This document shows, piece by piece, positions 36,996-48,660 of a stretch of 64,000 bases of DNA (its first letter is position 1; the number at the start of each line of letters is the position of its first letter). The stretch lies in NCBI GenBank assembly GCA_947034895.1, contig OX344763.1, positions 60,035,093-60,099,092 of the forward strand, read 5' to 3'. The DNA is from Rhytidiadelphus loreus (lineage: Eukaryota; Streptophyta; Bryopsida; Hypnales; Hylocomiaceae). The notes beneath the pieces were generated by a model. That model was given only the letters and a program-made list of their open reading frames with translations. It was not told where the DNA came from and searched no databases. Made by a program: the position numbers and the translations under genes.

Positions 36996-37370
36996 TAAAC
37001 TGAACCTGCGGTCGCCCTGGAACACGCGGTCGCTGTCTGCTGCTCCGACCCGCAGTCGCCCTGTAACCCGCAGTCGCCCCTACCTGTCGGACCCGCGGTC
37101 GCCCTCAGTACCCGAAGTCGCGGTCGCCCCTTCACCCGAAGTCGCCCTAAAGCCCCTGACCCGCAGTCGCCCACTCACCCGCAGTCGCCTTCAAGCCTAA
37201 ACCCGCAGTCACCTCTATTTTTTCCACCCGCGGTCGCCCCTTCACCCGAAGTCGCCCTAGCGCCCCAGACCCGCAGTCGCCCCTTCACCCGTAGTCGCCT
37301 CAATTTTTCCACCCGAGGTCGCCCAAGGCAGACCTGCACGCGCCTACACCCGCAGTCGCCCACGCTGGCT
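36996..37370. repeat. GC-rich minisatellite on the right of the hAT gene
   Basis: About 375 bp of ACCCGCAGTCGCCC, ACCCGCGGTCGCCC and ACCCGAAGTCGCCC words, one every 15-30 bp, all in the same orientation. Immediately outside it (37370-37545) is the flank module that is inverted relative to 15057-15240. Confidence 0.8.
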
Positions 37371-37545
37371 ATCCACGTCAGTTCTGAAGCCCTGCCATGT
37401 AGGCAAAATCTATTTACCATGGGGTAAAATTTTTTACCCCTCCGCGACGCGATGTCAAGTAAACTCGACACTTCGTGACACGCGACACGCAACGTCAGAC
37501 GTCATACACGACGCCTAAACCCAAAAATATGTCAGACAAGACAAC
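37370..37545. repeat. Inverted copy of the outer flank module
   Basis: Its reverse complement contains ACAGGGTTGT, two ACGTC-type motifs, TCACGAAGTGTCGAGTTTAC and TTTTACCCC in the same order as 15057-15240. The sequence itself also has a small hairpin, GGGGTAAAA facing TTTTACCCC, at about 37421-37440. Confidence 0.4.
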
Positions 37546-37617
37546 CCTGTTTCCTCATGACGAAAATGTGAAGAACGTATGAACATGGAGGCTTCCGAAT
37601 ATTTAGCCGCATTTCTC

Positions 37618-38157
37618 GGGATCATCGACTCGAGGATAACAAACTGACAACAATACTGTGATTCTGAATCAAAAAAAATTATCATCGACTCGACGATATG
37701 ATAAGACCCCGTCTGCTAGAAAAACTTAAGAAGTATATTATCATAATTAACAGTGAAGTTACCGAATAGCTTCTAGGTTGAGAGTCAGTATATTATCCTC
37801 AAGTCGACGATAATTTTCCTCTTGTTAGAGAGATTACTATTGTCAAGAAATTGCTAAACAATCCAACATCATTATCGAAATCAACTGGTAGCAATCACAA
37901 TACATGTGTGGTTTATTGTGAAATAATAAATTCTCATCGATTCGATGATAAATTGGAATCCTACTATAAACCCTAGAATCGTGGGTATACTTTATCATCG
38001 AGTCGACGATGTAGTATTGACCTCTGTCCTTTACACGATATGCTGAAACATCTGTATCATTTTCTCTTACTTTGCATTTGCCATGTACTGAGGGATTTAC
38101 TTTTCCTGTATATTGACTTTCTGCATTGAAATTTGTCATCCTCGAGTCGACGATAAT
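37618..38157. promoter_or_regulatory. Cluster of six GATAAT palindromes (right)
   Basis: Copies at 37618-37640, 37678-37702, 37792-37814, 37931-37952, 37991-38013 and 38135-38157 have half-sites TTATCNTCGA and TCGANGATAA as in the left cluster. Several copies are nearly perfect dyads (for example CATCGATTCGATG at 37935-37947). The cluster ends 29 bp before the ATG at 38186, just upstream of a splice acceptor, the same placement as on the left. Confidence 0.6.
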
Positions 38158-38185
38158 TCTAACTATTTGTCTTCGTATTTTCAGA

Positions 38186-38368
38186 ATGGATTTTCATAGA
38201 CCTCATGAGTTTGTAAATCTAATTCCTACACTTGCAACTGGTGTTCAGGCCTGCGAAGGAATTCCTCGTGCAAAATGGGTGTCATTGCCCGTCACTCTAA
38301 GAAATGAAGAGGGGTTGGACGTCGCAACAACAATGCTAGCGTGCGAGCTTGGAGCGGGGAGCTTGTGA
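38186..38368 (+). pseudogene. 5' coding fragment of an unknown gene, truncated by repeat
   Basis: An acceptor (cttcgtattttcag) ends at 38184 and is followed by ATG 38186. The frame reads MDFHRPHEFVNLIPTLATGV and continues plausibly to about codon 50, then enters a GAGC-rich repeat (from about 38335) and stops at 38368. The end is therefore likely not original: either an intron begins before 38335 or the gene was cut by insertion. No family was recognised. Its leader intron with palindromes makes it a structural twin of the gene at the left edge, although the peptides are not alike. Confidence 0.45.
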
Positions 38369-38400
38369 GCTGCGAGCATGAAGCTTGTGAGCTTGGAGCC
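38335..38400. repeat. GAGCTTGGAGCGGGGAGC motif cluster
   Basis: Overlapping variants of GAGC, TTGGAGC and GGGGAGC, starting GCTAGCGTGCGAGCTTGGAG. A related block starting GCTAGCATGTGAGCGTGGAG lies at 60764-60815. Both lie on the outer side of a MULE gene. It could be part of element ends, but no inverted partner was found. Confidence 0.45.
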
Positions 38401-39400
38401 TTAAAAAATATTAAATCAACATTTTTACAAATATAATTTTTTTTTGGAAGAAAATTTTTGAAGTTCAAAAAAACTTTCTATTTTTAGTAAATTTTAGGAC
38501 CCATAACCGCTCCCCCTATGACCGTGTATTTATAGAATGTTTGTATCTAAATTCTAAATTTCTATATTCTGTGTAAAATATTTAAACCTATGTTTTCAGT
38601 TGAACAATTCAGTTGTCCCAATACAATTCGAATAGGTACCCACTTACAATTTCTCTAATAAATATACTATAATATATTAAGCAAATTTACTTACAAAAAT
38701 TGATGTCGGTACATATATCCTCGCCTCTACTATTGCATGTGTACATGATCAATCACTCTAAACCCAATATAGAGATTTTGGCCATTAGTATACTTTATAG
38801 CCTCACGGGATTTTAACTGAGGTCACTACATTGAAGGCTCATTGACCTTTCTCAAATATGCTCCACCTTTAAGGAAAGGCCTGTATTTCTGGCAAAAAAT
38901 ATAGAAATGTACAAAGGCTTCTCCCTCTCCCCTAAATGGAAATAATGTGTAAACCAATGTGGAAAAAGAATGATAAATATATAATGAGTAAGCAATGGAA
39001 ATGGTTCAGGGATTATTAACCGAATCCCCCCTCTCCTAAAAAAAGAGTGTGATTAAAAAAAATTAATAAACAATGAAAACAAAAGGAAATTAGAAAAAAC
39101 AATTTCATTTACAAAAAAAAAAAAAAATGAAAAAAAAAAAAAAATGAAAAAAATGATCATAATGAACTCACATAGAAATCAAAGGTACAGGCCGCTGAAC
39201 ATTAATGAATATAACATTCATAGGTCCACTGTTACATTTAGGCTTTCATTTTAGAGCTTAGCCATTCTTAGCTTCATTCTCTAAAACGATTTACTAATGA
39301 CGGACACTCATATATTCTAAGAATGCATAAATTTCTTGAAATACATCCATGTCAAATGATTAGTGAATGGTACTAAATGTCATTTCATTTGTACCAAATG
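38400..39400. other. AT-rich intergenic DNA with A-tracts
   Basis: One kilobase without a recognisable gene. It includes two long A-tracts separated by ATG at about 39113-39150. It is the 3' flank of the MULE gene that ends at 39413, where terminal inverted repeats would be expected; none was found by eye. Confidence 0.5.
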
Positions 39401-39412
39401 AAATACACATAA

Positions 39413-42400
39413 CTATGTGGACACAACTACCTCTGGAATTGTAATGATCCCTGCTTTAACTAGAAGAAGCTTCAATTCATTGAAGCTATAACTTGGTGCA
39501 TGAATGAATTTGTCCTCATCCATGTTCATCTTGCAAAAGTAGCGGAACAAGTAGTACAAGTGTTTGCAATTCACGTACTGTTGGCGACCGCCAATAGATG
39601 AAACATCCATGCTAATAAAGTCTGGGCAACTACATGACGGATACATACCCATTGTAATTCGGTACACATTTCGGTTATGCTCTGCCCCGGTCTCCAATGA
39701 CACAATTGCACCTAGCCCCGGAAATGGCAACAATGTTACCCCAAGTATTTCTCCTTTAACATTTCTAGCACTCTCCCACTTATTCCGTTGTTCTATAGTT
39801 GGTGCATTTGTGATTCGCCGTATTGTTCGGTTGTTTTGGACCATCGGATACATATGACCATCAGGTGGAGGTGGTTGGTCATACAATACGCTCTTGAATA
39901 TGTTGGATATATTGAAGAGTCGACGAGGAGATAAGATAGGGCGCTCTTGAAGTCGAAAGCCAGCATGTTGTAGTAATAATGTCTCTTCCCGAGTTAGATG
40001 AGTTCCAGTTAAAACAGGCCATTCCTCTGGTACCTCAGGCCAATCTATTACCCACTTTCGCTTAGTTCCTTTGACACATCGTTCAATATCATCTGCTCAA
40101 AACCAAAAATCTGCTAGCACCTCACGCTTAGTGCCGTAATCTTCTTTTTTCCCGCGATAGGTGGGAGCAGGTGTCCCCTTTCGCCCTTTCGAAATTCTTG
40201 CAGTGCACCTTATATTCGACCCCCGTTGTTGAGCATGACATTTTGCGTTCGATTTCTGATTGATCCTTGCAATGTGCCACTTTGAAGTGTCACAATCACT
40301 TTTAAAAGCAACTGTCACATGTGAAGAAGTGTTCCCTTCAGGTTGTTTACTGCTATCCCCACAGGAGTCAGCAAATGCCATTGTAGACCGCGTTCTGACA
40401 CGAGGTTGGGAAAAATTCAATTTATCAGGTCTATGTGAATCTCCTGCATTGCCAATAGGTACGTCCAACTTCCTCTTTGTACTTCCAAATACTTCTTCTC
40501 CTTCCAAATGGGGTATGCGAGTTCCCACACCTTCCGATCCCGGTAAAGTATTCAATGCCTCTGCGATTTTCTTAGGATCTCCACTACGTCTTGCAGCTCT
40601 CAGCTTCAATTCTCCTTTTGATGGACCACATCCAGATGCATGTCCCTTCAAGTAAGTACGATAGTTTGTCATTTGCATCCACGCACGGATGCTTTCATCG
40701 CAAGTGGCATCAAATAAATTGTTTCCTCGATTCCCAGACATTTGAAGCCACTTGTTATGAACGGTTTCTGATAAGTTGCACAAAGGCATGTCCGCCATCT
40801 CGTCCAAACTCAAACCCTACAAATGCAACATAATATACTTCATGGGTCTCACATTCAATAGAACATGATATAGTCCACTGCATTTTGACTATTACAGAAT
40901 AAAATGCAATGTACAAGTCACATGAAGTCAAGGTCATTCTATAAAAATTGAAGATCACCTTATATTAAACCTTCGGAAACAACCATTACAAGAAAATCCA
41001 ACTCCACGTTCAGACATCCTAATCCTTCCGAATGACAATTTCTATATTTTTTTTCTTCTACATAAACCAAAAATGGGGGTATTGAGTGGGGACCCCAAAA
41101 CCTTAGTCGGGTCCGACTGAGGTATTTTGGTTGCCTCATAGTACCCCCATTTCCGGTTTTGTTAGAAAAAAAAAAAAAAAAAAAAATTCAGGTTACTCTA
41201 AAATTCTCCTATTAATCCAAAATTGCAACCAAAAAAATTTAAATAAAATTTAAACATAGTGTTCCGAATGTCGCAAAACATACTAAATCTCAAATTGGAG
41301 TTGAGCTTACCATTTGCATGAAGCCTCCCCATTGTCTATACCGGAAATGCCAAAAGGCAAGCCAATTGTCTAAGTGATGAAGTGCATCTTCAGTGGTAGC
41401 TCCTGATGATAACCACCATGACCGAATTGCAAGATACTTCGTCTCTGCGTCCCCCATACTCTTTGCATCTTTGTATTGTTTACATAGTACATTGTGTTGT
41501 TGTTGGAATGCTTCCTTGATATACTTCTGTGTGTGCTTCTGAAGTGAAGAACTCCAATGCAACAAGCAAGTCCTCTCGCGATTTTCCATTTTTTGATTTG
41601 GAAAACCGCTACCATAAATGATACGAACCGCATTCCAATTGGCCATAGCGCTATCTGCCATGAACCCCTTGAAGTTTGGATATTCTACTCCGTGTCGTGA
41701 CATGACTGCATTCAAGCATTTCCAAAAAAGCACTTGTACCTCAGTATCTTCCGATTGCATATCGCATGTTGCAATTGTCATGACTTTCTTGTAATCGGAA
41801 TCGTACACGTGGCAAGCCATTGTGGTCCACTCCTTCACACGCTTGACGTGGTCAAACATCATCCACGCATTTTCTAGATTCCCTCCGGGTTGCATGCACT
41901 TCACCAGGTCCACTCCACTTCCAGGTCCTTCAGTGAGCATCTTGAAAATGTACACCTTCTCCTTCCCTTGGCCTGGGAAGACGCTCTCATGAATGAACTC
42001 AAATTTTGACTCCTTCTTCATGGTCATAATGTTGTCGATCACGCCTCCACGGTTGTTAGAGCGAAAGGAAGATATCACATTACGGATGTTCGGACTACTC
42101 AAATACTCAAACCTATCCATAACCTCTTCCAGTTCATGTCCTTTCAACATCTCTTTCTCTCCTTCATCGTTGTGAAACAAATACGTTGTTAGGAAATCTT
42201 TACTGGCGGAGAGAGCAATTGCCAAATTTGTTGTGGTTGGTGTTTTTGCCACTTGCTCTGCTATGAGTCCACAAATCTTTTCTGTAGAATCTCTATACAT
42301 GCCTTTTGCTACTGGATGAGAATGATCTCCAATATGAATAGCGGCCCTAGTCATTTTTGGATTCTCACTATAGCAGTAGTAAATTCTAGCATCACATGTC

Positions 42401-43470
42401 TGCAAGCACGTCGGTGTCAATTTGCAGATCTTGCAAACTAACGTACAATCTTTAGGAGCACTGTCCCCTTCTACAAATGGAAAGGTCGTGTAACCAGTCC
42501 ACTCTGTTTCATTGCGTTTTGAAGCCCTCTTCAAGTAATCACACTCTGGATTTACACAAGCAAGATGACCAGCGCAGTATGATTTACGGAACTTCAGGTT
42601 GTCAGAGTTGTGAATGTTTGTGGTCAATACCTTGCACCATGGATGGCCGTCATAACGCTTGTCCATCCCTTCCAAATTCCTAGCTGCTGATGAAGACGAA
42701 GCCCCCCGACATGGAGGCAATTCGAAGATGACATCTCCATTGAACACTGGTGGAAGGAATTGCACTCGATGGTGGTTAATGGCATTCAAATCCATTGTTG
42801 ACAATTCGTTTCTAGATCGATGCATGCCACTCAGTCTCCTCAAAGAATCCATAATACTTACTCTATCAACTGGACTTGGATACAACGGAGGACGGGACAA
42901 CAACGACGTTGCATGACTAATTGATGGGGTGCCAGAAAGTGAATGAACAACATGCTTCTCGTTTTGATCCTTCTCTACAAATCGTGGTTTCTTATGTAGA
43001 ATAAGGTCAGGTGACTCTCCTTCCGATTCGCTAGACAACTCAATGATGGGGTGTAATTGCTCAACCTTTACCGCACCCAGAATTGTAGGTCGAGAAGGGA
43101 CTGCCAAAACTTGACGAGGAGGACTACATAGAACAGCATGGTTGACATATGGCAAATCAACTGTCGAATTATCAGATTGGCGACTTAGAATCTCAGTTGA
43201 TGCAGCTATCATAGAAAGAGGAAGACCATAAGCTCTGTAGTTTCCTGAAGCAAGGTACCAACAATGGCCTCCCTCTTCTACGGACTTCACAACAGGAACA
43301 GACTCTTGGTGCTCACCGGATTTTGACTTCCTCTCTTCTTCAACATAGATGGAAGACTCAACAAATCTGAACCGTACATGAAGCAAATGACTTAGTACTC
43401 TAGCAAATCCTCCCTCCTCAACTGGAAACACAAGTGGTATCGTATGACCATCTACTCTAACACAAGCCAT
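39413..43470 (-). mobile_element. MULE transposase 1: two exons, one stop codon
   Basis: Exon 1 runs from ATG 43470 to 41311, donor ATG|GTAAGC. Exon 2 begins at 40816 after acceptor TTTGTAG and runs to the stop at 39413, in phase. The only lesion is TGA at 40099-40097 (FWF-stop-ADDI; the second copy reads FFFYNDDI). Features: a Cys/His cluster (CKICKLTPTCLQTC ... HIGDHSHPV), a MULE-type catalytic core with DSDYKKVMTIATCDMQ and KGFMADSAMANWNAVRIIYG, and a C-terminal SWIM finger CSCPDF ... NCKHLYYLF. About 1,190 codons in all. MULE transposases with SWIM fingers are widespread in plants. The enzyme would act on element ends in the nucleus. The start lies 652 bp from the first candidate exon of the divergent methyltransferase-like gene. 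The intron carries a foldback hairpin (41067-41160) absent from the second copy. Confidence 0.85.
41067..41160. mobile_element. Foldback hairpin element in MULE-1 intron
   Basis: Arms AAATGGGGGTA and TACCCCCATTT enclose the centre TAGTCGGGTCCGACTGAGG. It belongs to the family described for 47300-48660, with more mismatches. It is followed by a poly-A tract (41166-41187). It lies within the intron 40817-41310. Confidence 0.7.
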
Positions 43471-43489
43471 GATGATGAAATACACTTGT

Positions 43490-44121
43490 GTATTTCATGA
43501 AACTCAAGAAGCCGATACTTAGACTGAAGTGGGGGAATGACTGAACTTAGTTAAGTACTACATCATGTATGCATATACATCCATTCAAAATAGACCACAG
43601 AATTTCCATGAATAGAGGATTCTTTATCATGCACTATGTCTAAGAGGGGCTAAAAAAGAAGCCGCCAAAAATTAAATTCCCTACCACTATTATAAAGCAT
43701 GGCATTCAATGCATTTAGGCGGCTCTAGCATATACCTTCCACCAAGGGACATGTAGTAGTTGGGTTAACATTTATTTCCCATAAATGGGTACATAGATCA
43801 TGGCTAAAGCAGCCACACTCCAACTTTATTCCCGCGATTTTTAAAGGTCACGTTCACAAGCATTTTGGTGGCTCTGGCAAGGACCTTTACAGTGAATGCA
43901 ATAAATTGATCTGACATAGTTATACTTATTATGAAAGATGCCTCCACTTTTTCACAACAATCTATGAATACTTATTGTGAAAGTTAAGGGTACATTGCCA
44001 AGTGGGAGGATAGCTCTTTAAATGAAATGTTAGCTATAATTACTTCTACATTCTTAGGGCGGCGCGTGAAGGTGGTATGACTTTTAAATTTTCAGGGCGG
44101 CGTGTCAGAGGAATGTAATCA
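43490..44121. promoter_or_regulatory. Divergent intergenic region, MULE-1 / methyltransferase-like
   Basis: About 630 bp between two head-to-head genes. It contains short GC words in both directions: gccgccaaaaatt (43663), ggcggctct (43720), ggtggctctggcaagg (43865), and two direct copies of AGGGCGGCG (44057 and 44096). It probably holds both promoters. No TATA box can be chosen confidently. Confidence 0.35.
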
Positions 44122-45728
44122 ATGAGGGGATGCCACTACTGTGCTTCTGAGTATAAGTACTCTCCACTTCTCCATGGAAGAGACACTCATATTCTTGTTT
44201 TTGGAAACAACGTTTGCTTTCGAGAGGCTCTTCCATCCATTCCTTTCATGTATGAGACCATTGATAGTCATAGTGTTACATTTGTTATTCCGAAGCTGAA
44301 AAGCAAACGCAAGAGGCGTAGTTGTTTGTATTTCTCATCTCCAAAAGCGCTTAGGATATCTAGAATGAATCGTCCGAAGAGAGTGGCGTCCAAGATTGCT
44401 CAATCAAATCCAGGGAACCTGCAGAAAGTCCTTCGCTTTGAAGCTGGAGGTAGCGGTGTGGAAGAGAATGACGAAGTGCAAAGCTTGGACTCACAGCAAG
44501 CAATGTCGGAGGACCCCAGAGATGAGACGGTACTACAAGTAAGCACATTGAAATTCCTTTCGTTCCTTCAATAACCATTGAATCTATAGGATTGATTACG
44601 TGGAAAAGTGAATTCTTCCTTATACAATGACTTCAAATGCAAGTTTCATTGTAGGTTCTGTATAGGAGCATACAAACATTACTTGCATGTGAACTATGTA
44701 TAATGAAGAGGGTTCAATATTAAATACTAAATATGTGGGATATGGGTTAAATGTTCTGTGAATACCTTTCAGGTTGTCAACAATCATCATATTATGTCCA
44801 TTACATGTTAGCAAGTTCATTTCATTTGTAACTTGTACATTGGTAATGAGTGAGAAGGATTCATTTGTACTTGTCTAAAATCCTTTTATGTTCAAGAATT
44901 GTTTAATATCAGAAGGATTCTCTATAAGATATAAATTATGAAAATTCTTAAATAGTTTTCATGTATTAATATAATGATCAATATATTTCAAATAATGGTC
45001 AATCTTTTTCATTTGAATATCAATGTATTTCAATGAATGGTTACTCATTTCAAAGAATGTTATATAAGTTATTCTATTGAAGTTAAAAAATTTACAAATA
45101 TATTTGAATTACATTAGGAACAAATATCTTCGTCTGACTTGTACTTTAGCATGGAGCGGTACGACGTCTATTTCCTGGATGTTCGGCACATTCAGATCCT
45201 TCATTTAGTCTCATTCTTGCATGGATGAAAGTCATCCTAATATTTGTTGATATTTTATTTAGTTGTTGTCCTATCTATTGGATGGACTTGGTGTTATTAG
45301 AATATACAAATTCATAAAATTACAAATGTAGAAATATGTCAACTAGTATACTTGCATGGACTTTAGATAAAAACAGAAAGTGCAAAAAAGAGGTGAAATA
45401 TGTAAAGGTCATTGAAATTTAGAAACCACCACAAGAAGATAACGTTTTTTCAAATTTAATCAAACTCATTTCACTGAAAAATAATAATATTTCACTTGTA
45501 ATTGAACTTGGAAGAAATTCTGAAATATTTTATTTGAAATTTATAGAAAATAATTGGTGACAATATTAATAGATCTAACCGTACGAATAGAATTTAAATA
45601 TCAAAATCTACTGATTTTGATTTAGAAAACCGATTCCAAAATATTCTTTGGAACATTAGTGTATAATGGTTTTACTAAAAAAGTTAAATATGACCATTTC
45701 CTTTTTACACTTGCCTAAGATATTAGTA

Positions 45729-45850
45729 TCCTTATTTCAAGCTGCAATTACGGTTCCCTTATTTCCTTATTTCAAGCTGCAATTACGGTTCCCTTATTTC
45801 CTTATTTGAAGCTGCAATTAAGGATATTAGTATCTTTATTTCAAACAGAC
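45729..45850. repeat. Three copies of a ~40-bp tandem repeat
   Basis: The unit ccttatttcaagctgcaatt plus acggttcccttattt occurs three times, and both outer edges carry gatattagtatc. It lies in the proposed first intron of the methyltransferase-like gene (44539-46212), which otherwise has no recognisable content. Confidence 0.75.
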
Positions 45851-47299
45851 AATTTTAGCCGACTGGCTGTTTCAAGGACAGCCGGATAGTTACGCCCTTT
45901 TTTAGCCTCCATGATGAATGTTTATGGGCAAGTGACTGATAGAATGGGGCGCATGATCTTTCAAACTTCCTTTACTAAAACTGCCAAAACTTTCGATCAT
46001 TCTATCTAAATCAGGAACTGCCAGTGCATGCGGGAAAATACCTTTCTCGGAAAAATATTCATGCACCTGCCGCCATTCCCGCCAAGCTTTCGGTTTCCGG
46101 TGAACCACACGTTCAATTCCCTCATGCTATCTAGTTCTTCCGGAGGTGTAAGAAATATAATATATAACTGAACCACTAACTTAAACAATCATCTCTACCT
46201 GTATTCTTGCAGCGCCAGTCACGCCAGGCAGTTTTGGGGAGGGTCGGCAGCATGAGACACACGAGGGCGCGTTCCAGGGAAGAAGAGAGGTCTTCAGCCG
46301 AAGACGAAACGACAAATCCAGAACCTGCACACACTCCAGCTAAGGTAAGAATCTTGGTTTCAACTTCATTCATTTGCTTCTATGCTTCAGTTGAGGTTTC
46401 ATTGCCACAAAAATGAATTAAGACATGTTTGAATCAGTTTGCTTACTGAACTCTTTTTGTTGCTCTAAAATCGTCCATTATAATTTCTGGAGATGATTGC
46501 TGATCCTTTGATTCTCATTTTGGAGATGGTCGATGCTCGTTGTCATTTTCCTGTTGTTCATTTCGGAGCGCATGCCGAAGTTCACAGAATCGAAAATTCT
46601 AACCCGTAGGTCGACGTGGAGCTCAGTCAATCTACTTCCAGAGATAATGTGACCCATCTGCCCTGATTCATAATCTAGTCACACATTCTATCCCGATGCT
46701 CACATGTATGTGATCGGTAGTCTTTTTGGTGGCTGTAGTCGATTTCAGGTTAAGGTTGTCGATTGAAATCCCAAGTGTACTCGATCTGTTTCATTCCGAA
46801 CTAGTCTCCAGGACGTGGGTTTGCTGTCTGACCCCGAACTAGTCAAATGGACCTAGTCGTGCTAACTAAAGATCTGACCTACTGTTTTCAAGACCGGTCC
46901 AGACTCGTACATATTATCTGCTGAATTTGAGCTCTGAACCCGGAGATGTGATCCATTGTTTCCGAGCTCTGAACCTTCAGATTTCGGTTTCTTATCTGAT
47001 CCTCTGACATTGAAGTTGTAACCGGTTGTTTACAAACTCTGAACTACTGCTCTGGAGTTGCGAGCCCAGTTTTTAATGTGGTCTGTTCTGTAGTTGAAGG
47101 CGTAGCATCCAGTAATGATCCGTGGATTCGGAGCTCCAACCTTGATGATGAATCCAACATTTTCCAAGCTCTAATCTATTGTTTTGTTGTTGCACGCTCA
47201 GTTTTCTAGTTGTAGGCGTAGCATCCACCTCTGATCCGCAAAGGAATCAACAAGAAAAATAATAAGAAAATGCGATACTTAGTTGTTCAATTTGAGGGG

Positions 47300-48660
47300 G
47301 AGACTGGAAGTTGGGGTACCGCGAGGTACCCCCCAAACCCCAGTCGGACCCAACTATGGTTTTGGGGGTACCTCGCAGTACCCCAACTTCCAGTCTCAGA
47401 CCGATCTGAGAGGAACGAAATGCTTTTTTTAATGTTGCCGACCTCTGAGAAGTCTGGAATCGACAAAAGAACCAGAATATTCTACGAAATGCTTTTTTTA
47501 ATCTTGCCTAGCTCTGAGAAGTCTCTTGGTTAGCATTGTTTGCAGGAGACTGAAAGTTGGGGTACCGCAAGGTACCCCCCAAACCCGAGTCGGACCCGAC
47601 TGTAGTTTTGGGGGTACCTCGTGGTACCCCCCAAACCCGAGTCGGACCCGACTGTGGTTTTGGGGGTACCTCGTGGTACCCCAACTTCTAGTCTCTATAG
47701 GGTAAGTAGTCTTTAAATGATCTGGGTTTTTTTTTAAAATTTGCCGCCGATGCTGTCTCGCCCGAGGTTCCGTTAATGGGTGCTCTCGTGTGGAGTTTAA
47801 TTTTTGCCGATTGATTCTCGACATTCTTATGAGACCGGAAGTTGGGGTACCGCAAGGTACCCCCCAAACCCTAGTCGGACCCGACTGTGGTTTTGGGGGT
47901 ACCTCGCAGTACCCCAACTTCCGGTCTCCATACGGTAGGTATTGATTAAAATACTTGTGCTTAAAAATAAAAAATTGCCGATGATGTTCATCCGATCTTT
48001 CTCGCCCGAGTTGCCGATAATGGTTGCCCTCATGTCGAGTTTAATTTTTGCCGGTTGATTCTCAACATTCTAATGAGACCGGAAGTTGGGGTACCGCAAG
48101 GTACCCTCCAAACCCTAGTCGGACCCGACTAGGGTTTTGGGGGTACCTCGCGGTACCCCAACTTTCGGTCTCCATACGATAGGTATTGATTAAAATACTT
48201 GTGTTTAAAAAAAAAATTGCCGATGATGTTTATCTGATCTTTCTCGCCCGAGTTGCCGTTAATGGCTGCCCTCGTGTCGAGTTTAATTTTTGCCGGTTGA
48301 TTCTTGACATTGTAATGAGACCGGAAGTTGGGGTACCGCAAGGTACCCCCCAAACCCTAGTCGGACCCGACTAGGGTTTGGGGGGTACCTCGCGGTACCC
48401 CAACTTTCGGTCTCCATACGGTAGGTATTGATTGAATTACTTTTTATTTTTATTTTTTAAAATGTGGATGTTGCCTATCTGATCTTTCTCGCCAGACTTG
48501 CCGATAATGGTTGCCCTCGTGTCGAGATTATTTTTGCCGATGCTTTCTCGACATTTGTATGAGACTGGGAATTGGGGTACCGCAAGGTACCTCCAAAACC
48601 CCAGTCGGACCCGACTGGGGTTTTAGGGGTACCTTGCACTACCCCAACTTCCGATCTCCA
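47300..48660. mobile_element. Array of six ~100-bp foldback hairpins
   Basis: Hairpins at 47300-47400, 47546-47696 (one and a half copies), 47831-47932, 48075-48175, 48317-48417 and 48561-48660. Each arm reads GAAGTTGGGGTACCGC, AGGTACCCCCCAAACCC and meets its complement at the centre AGTCGGACCCGACT. From 47831 on, hairpin plus spacer forms a tandem unit of 242-244 bp (spacer words tttctcgcccgag, gtcgagtttaatttttgcc). Stem identity is very high, with about 48 paired bases per arm. The whole array lies in the intron 46345-48904, so any transcript would contain these hairpins. Confidence 0.85.

Noticed and set aside
32836..37370. The two GC-rich arrays as hAT terminal inverted repeats
   Set aside because: hAT ends are normally short (about 10-25 bp) with 8-bp duplications; the same arrays occur beside non-hAT genes, and no matching ends were found.
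45902..46373. Minus-strand ORFs 45902-46108 and 46176-46373
   Set aside because: No splice partners or domains; the plus strand here has an exon that joins in phase to the methyltransferase-like gene.
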